Shown here in pieces: positions 60,157 through 64,000 of a stretch of DNA of 64,000 nt. The DNA is taken from contig VWZL01002017.1 of NCBI GenBank assembly GCA_013396915.1, positions 1 through 64,000 on the forward strand, written 5' to 3'. The notes below the pieces were generated by a model. The model saw nothing but the letters and a program-made list of their open reading frames with translations. It was not told the origin of the DNA and did no database searches. The DNA comes from Stercorarius parasiticus. Taxonomy: Eukaryota; Chordata; Aves; Charadriiformes; Stercorariidae. The position numbers were made by a program, and so were the translations under genes. How positions within the stretch are numbered: position 1 is the stretch's first letter; the number at the start of each line of letters is the position of its first letter.

Positions 60157-60215
60157 TTTAATATATTTTAATATAATACAATTTAATATAATTTAATACA
60201 ATTTTAATATAATAA
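60157..60215. repeat. AT-rich TTTAATA simple repeat
   Basis: Degenerate TTTAATATAA/TTTAATACAA units in tandem. Confidence 0.75.
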
Positions 60216-60515
60216 ACTCTGTATTAAAGATAGATGTGGCAAAAGTCCATACCTGGCACACGTGTATTGCTACTGCTAATTTAAATAAAAGATTTTAAGT
60301 ATATATTTTGCCTCACTTTCTCTTTGGAGAGGAGGAGTGTGTTACAAATCATGCCCCAGTGGGATTCCGGGAGAAATATTCATTTAATAAAGGAGCTTTC
60401 CTATTATTTGGTGAAAATACTTTAGTAATACTCTCTTCACATGCATTATAAATAGACAGATTTCAAAGGAGAACTATTTCTTTAACCATTACATATTATT
60501 GTACAAAGAATAATT

Positions 60516-60572
60516 GGGGCCTGAAGTAGATGATCTCAGGAGGTGCCTTCCAACCTAAGCAGTTCTGTCACT
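60516..60572 (+). mobile_element. CR1 3' tail
   Basis: TAGATGATCTCAGGAGGTGC then CTTCCAACCTAAGCAGTTCT: the last part of a CR1 3' UTR. Confidence 0.7.
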
Positions 60573-62573
60573 GTAGTATTGCAGTATCACTGCTTACCAC
60601 ACACAGAAAGGTTGTGCTGACCTTTTTACTGGTGTTATTACCACAGTCGTCTCGCACTTTGGACAATAACACTCATTTTCTTACCCTGTGTCAAAGACAC
60701 CTCCTGTCTGTTCAACTACAGAGTGTAAAATAATGTCATAATCACAATAATAATAAATTATACCATGTTAACAAAACCAAAATTTGCTCATAAATACTTT
60801 TTCCCTTACAGAGAGATGCACAGAAAGCATGAAGAGCGTACAGAGGAGCTACTGCAGTATGTGCTGGGTAACATGTCTCGGGAATGATACAGATCAAAAT
60901 TTGGGAGTTCGGCACAGCTCCTGCTTAGGAACAGCCTGGCTGTGATGTGTGGAGGACAGAATGCTTCACATCACTTTAGTAACATACTTCCCCACTCTTT
61001 CAGGAGCAGCTGGAAAAATCTGCCTCCAAATTTATTTGGCAAGAAAGATGAATCAAAGCAAATGAAAAAAAAAGGAAAGCAGGAGCTGCTCTCAGCGAAG
61101 ACAAGCTCACTCATGTTCCAAAGTGTACACAGTTCTGCGGAAAACACACACTCTATTATCACTTAATTTTTATTACAACCTCACTGGGGCTAAAGAAGAT
61201 ACAGTGCACAAAGGTGATAAATGTGATAAATGAGAAGAATCAGACTTTCTATATGCAATTGCATAAATTAGAGGTGGCAAACATATCCCATACAGACCAT
61301 GATTTTTCTTTAAATGATGCTTTCAAAACTATTCAGTGCTATATCTATATCTTGCTGATTTAAATGTTCCCAGGAACTTTGGCAGCTCTCCACTTCACAC
61401 TTTAAGATCCTTTGCAGGTAGCCTAAATTCGGTCATCTCTTAGTAAAAATATCTCATCTGCCTTTGCTTTATGGGCACACTTAAACCTTCCTAAAAAAGG
61501 CTTTGGGCCATTGTGTCTGCCCAGCGCTGGCTGCAGGGATCTGTCAGAAGGGCAAATGGAATGGGTGGGGGCAGCCAGGCAAGGCACAAGAGCGCTAAGA
61601 CCCACCCATGTGACAGGAAAATGAGCTCAGAAGCGTTCACTTAAGGATCTGTCTCTCAATCATACCAGCTGGCCTGCCTTTCCAAAACCTGCAGGCTGGC
61701 AGTGGCTTCATGGTTACTTCCACACAGCCAAAGAGAACACCTTTGATAAGGGATTTGAGTTCTGCCTAAAACCACTACAGAAGAATTAGATGTTATTAAA
61801 ATTATTATGATCAACCTCCTAGGTTTTCATATAAGCAGACACAGAGCTTTAGCATCCATGACGTTCCACAGGAAATTAATGCCTTTGATTGGTGTAAGAT
61901 ATGACTAAATTCAACGAATGCTACAATAGTCAAGGACAAGCAGAATTTTAAAACTCTGATGGTTACAAATTATATAAAACTATCATTATGATTTACATCT
62001 TTTATTTCCTGAAAAAGTTATAACATTTAACAAGCAATATTCAAAGATTTCTTAAAGCCAGAGTAACCCATAATCATGTAATGTGTACGCTGGAGGGAGT
62101 GAATGTGATGAATTTCAGTAGAATTTCTATGGACAAAGTTCTAATATTTAACCATATTTCAAAAACAGCTTAAAGATTTCAGAATATAAGCATTTTCTTT
62201 GGAGCTCTCCATCTTATCGGACTGAAATAGGGGTCTGGGAAAAGAAAGACGATTACCAAAATTGTTCTTTTTTAAAGTTTGGAATGTTATGACCAAGCAT
62301 AACTAAGTAGAAATTGTCACTACAAATGGAAAATGGGGAAAGAAAAATGCCTATGAGTCTTCAACTAATGGTCCTTAAAGGTATTTTAACAATACTATCT
62401 GGACACCAGTGCAGGAAGTGAGAAACTCTGCACCTTAAACTAGTATAATTCCACTGTCCTGCTACATTTGAGACTAAGTCAGTCCTCAGTGTCAAAAGCC
62501 TTTGTGTCATCTTGCCATAACCTGATTAAATAAAGACACGTTTAATGCTCAGTCAAACTCTTTGAGAGAAACA

Positions 62574-63339
62574 AGGGCAAGTGTAGGGTGCTGCACCTGG
62601 GGAGGAATAACCCCACGCACCAGTACAGGTTGGGGGCTGACCTGCTGGAGAGCAGCTCTGTGGAAAGAGACCTGGGAGTCCTAGTGGACAACAGGATGAT
62701 CATGAGACAGAAATGTGCCCTCATGGCCAAGAAGGCCAATGGCATCCTGGGATGCAACAAGAAGAGTGTGGCCAGCAGGTCGAGGGAGGTCATCCTCCCC
62801 CTCTACTCTGCCTTGGTGAGGCCGCATCTGGAGTACTGTGTCCAGTTCTGGGCTCCCCAGTTCAAGAAGGACAGGGAACTGCTGGAAAGAGTGCAGCAAA
62901 GGGCTACGAAGATGATTAGGGGACTGGAACATCTCTCTTATGGGGAAAGGCTGAGGGACCTGGGTCTTTTCAGTCTGGAGAAGAGAAGACTGAGCAGGGA
63001 TCTTATCAACGCTTATAAATACTTCAAGGGTGGGTGTCAGGAGGATAGGGCCAGTCTTTTTCCAGTGGTGCCCAGTGACAGGACAAGAGGTAACGGGCAC
63101 AAATTTGAACATAGGAAGTTCCATCCAAACATGAGGAGGAACTTCTTTCCTTTGAGGGTGGCAGAGCACTGGAACAGGCTGCCCAGAGAGGTGGTGGAGT
63201 CTCCGTCTCTGGAGATATTCAAAACACGCCTGGATGCGTTCCTGTGCAACCTGCTCTAGGTGACCTTGCTCTGGGAGGGGGGTTGGACTAGATGATCTCC
63301 AGAGGTCGCTTCCAACCCCTACCATTCTGTGATTCTGTG
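62574..63339 (+). mobile_element. CR1 LINE 3' portion with a long open ORF2 end
   Basis: 5'-truncated CR1 whose ORF2 C-terminal region stays open for 223 codons (62588-63259) to its natural stop after DAFLCNLL. It includes [20 protein letters not shown] and [10 protein letters not shown], standard CR1 ORF2 segments. It ends with two perfect ATTCTGTG units at 63324-63339. The best-preserved, likely youngest copy here. Confidence 0.95.
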
Positions 63340-64000
63340 TAATTGGCACATATTCCTCACATCTTTTCCTATTGGGCTGTGTTATCACAAATAAAATGCC
63401 AAATATAGAAGAAACTGTATATATCCAACATTGCTATTGTCTGCTCTCCCCCACCATTGTTTTAATTAACACACACTTGAAAAAACATTACTCTTTCATA
63501 CACTAAACTAATATTTAGAATCAATAACAGCATTACAGATAGGTCCAGACTGACAACTCTTGAGAACAAGATGTCCAAGATGTTTCTTCATGCACACTGA
63601 GACAGACTACAGCAGGACAAAGAAGAGCACTGTACTTTCATGAGCATTTTAAACCAGCACTGTTGCTAAAAGGGGGCTGGGGAGCGGGGGGAGAAGTCTG
63701 CTTCTCCCTTTGCTATTTATTCTTAATCCTCAGCTGTCCCCTTCTTCATGCCAGCACAAATGTTCATGAAGTCTTACAATAAATTGGTTCAAAAAATAAC
63801 TCAGGTTAAAATTAAACCAGCAAAGCAAAATCAGCTTAGCTTTAACCTGCATCAGCCCTCTTCCAATTCACCATACAGTGGCAGAAACGTTCTCTGCAGT
63901 TAAGGACAAGTGACCAGGGTCAGGGTACCTTTTTCAGCAGTGGTTGTCAGTCTATGCTGCCTTGCCATGCTGATGGAACTACCCCGTTGGTATCATCTCT
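63340..64000. other. Right-edge sequence, nothing recognised
   Basis: No exon, repeat or RNA gene seen apart from a short G-rich run near 63670-63693. Confidence 0.55.

Larger units (their letters stand above)
46930..62573. other. Gene-poor flank upstream of DYRK4
   Basis: Fifteen kilobases without a secure gene. It holds CR1 relics (48474-48520, 60516-60572), an AT-rich TTTAATA repeat (60157-60215), the candidate exons at 47.3 and 58.3 kb, and plus-strand splice-flanked open stretches at 57.1, 60.8 and 61.0 kb discussed in the findings. Confidence 0.55.

Noticed and set aside
62681..63388. 235-codon minus-strand open frame
   Set aside because: It is the antisense of the open CR1 ORF2 end at 62588-63259, a known shadow effect.

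Overview
This is about 64 kb of vertebrate nuclear DNA, almost certainly from a bird draft assembly. It contains many CR1 LINE fragments with the avian-type 3' end (CCTTCCAACC followed by ATTCTGTG repeats), small exons with GT-AG introns, AT-rich introns, and two single-N assembly marks at 12161 and 41767. No bacterial features are present.

Two protein-coding genes can be rebuilt exon by exon, both on the minus strand. (1) MOXD2-like, 707-15325: ten consecutive exons (456 codons, all phases compatible) encode a secreted or membrane-bound copper monooxygenase of the DBH/MOXD family. Its 3' end runs off the left edge. (2) DYRK4-like, 23915-46929: thirteen exons (595 codons plus stop, all phases compatible) encode a complete dual-specificity DYRK kinase domain, its DYRK-homology box and a C-terminal tail. 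Only the extreme 5' end is unresolved; candidate first exons lie at 47.3 kb and 58.3 kb.

Between them, at 17062-19664 on the minus strand, I assembled a third, unrecognised four-exon candidate. It has an ATG exon, good splice sites, compatible phases and a coiled-coil-like exon, but an in-frame TAA near the start of exon 2. It could be an undescribed small gene or a gene broken by a nonsense mutation. It is the most interesting observation here and needs transcript data.

The rest is non-coding. CR1 copies lie at 20.9, 27.1, 32.1-33.4, 41.3-41.8, 42.5-43.8 and 62.6-63.3 kb, with smaller tails at 29.8, 39.8, 48.5 and 60.5 kb. All copies except the intergenic one at 20.9 kb are on the plus strand. 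There is also a GC-rich island inside a DYRK4 intron (36.6-37.0 kb), a retroviral-LTR-like block in a MOXD2 intron (4.7-5.5 kb), and short simple repeats. From 47 to 64 kb I find no securely identified gene. Gene identities come from remembered family sequences; no database search was run.
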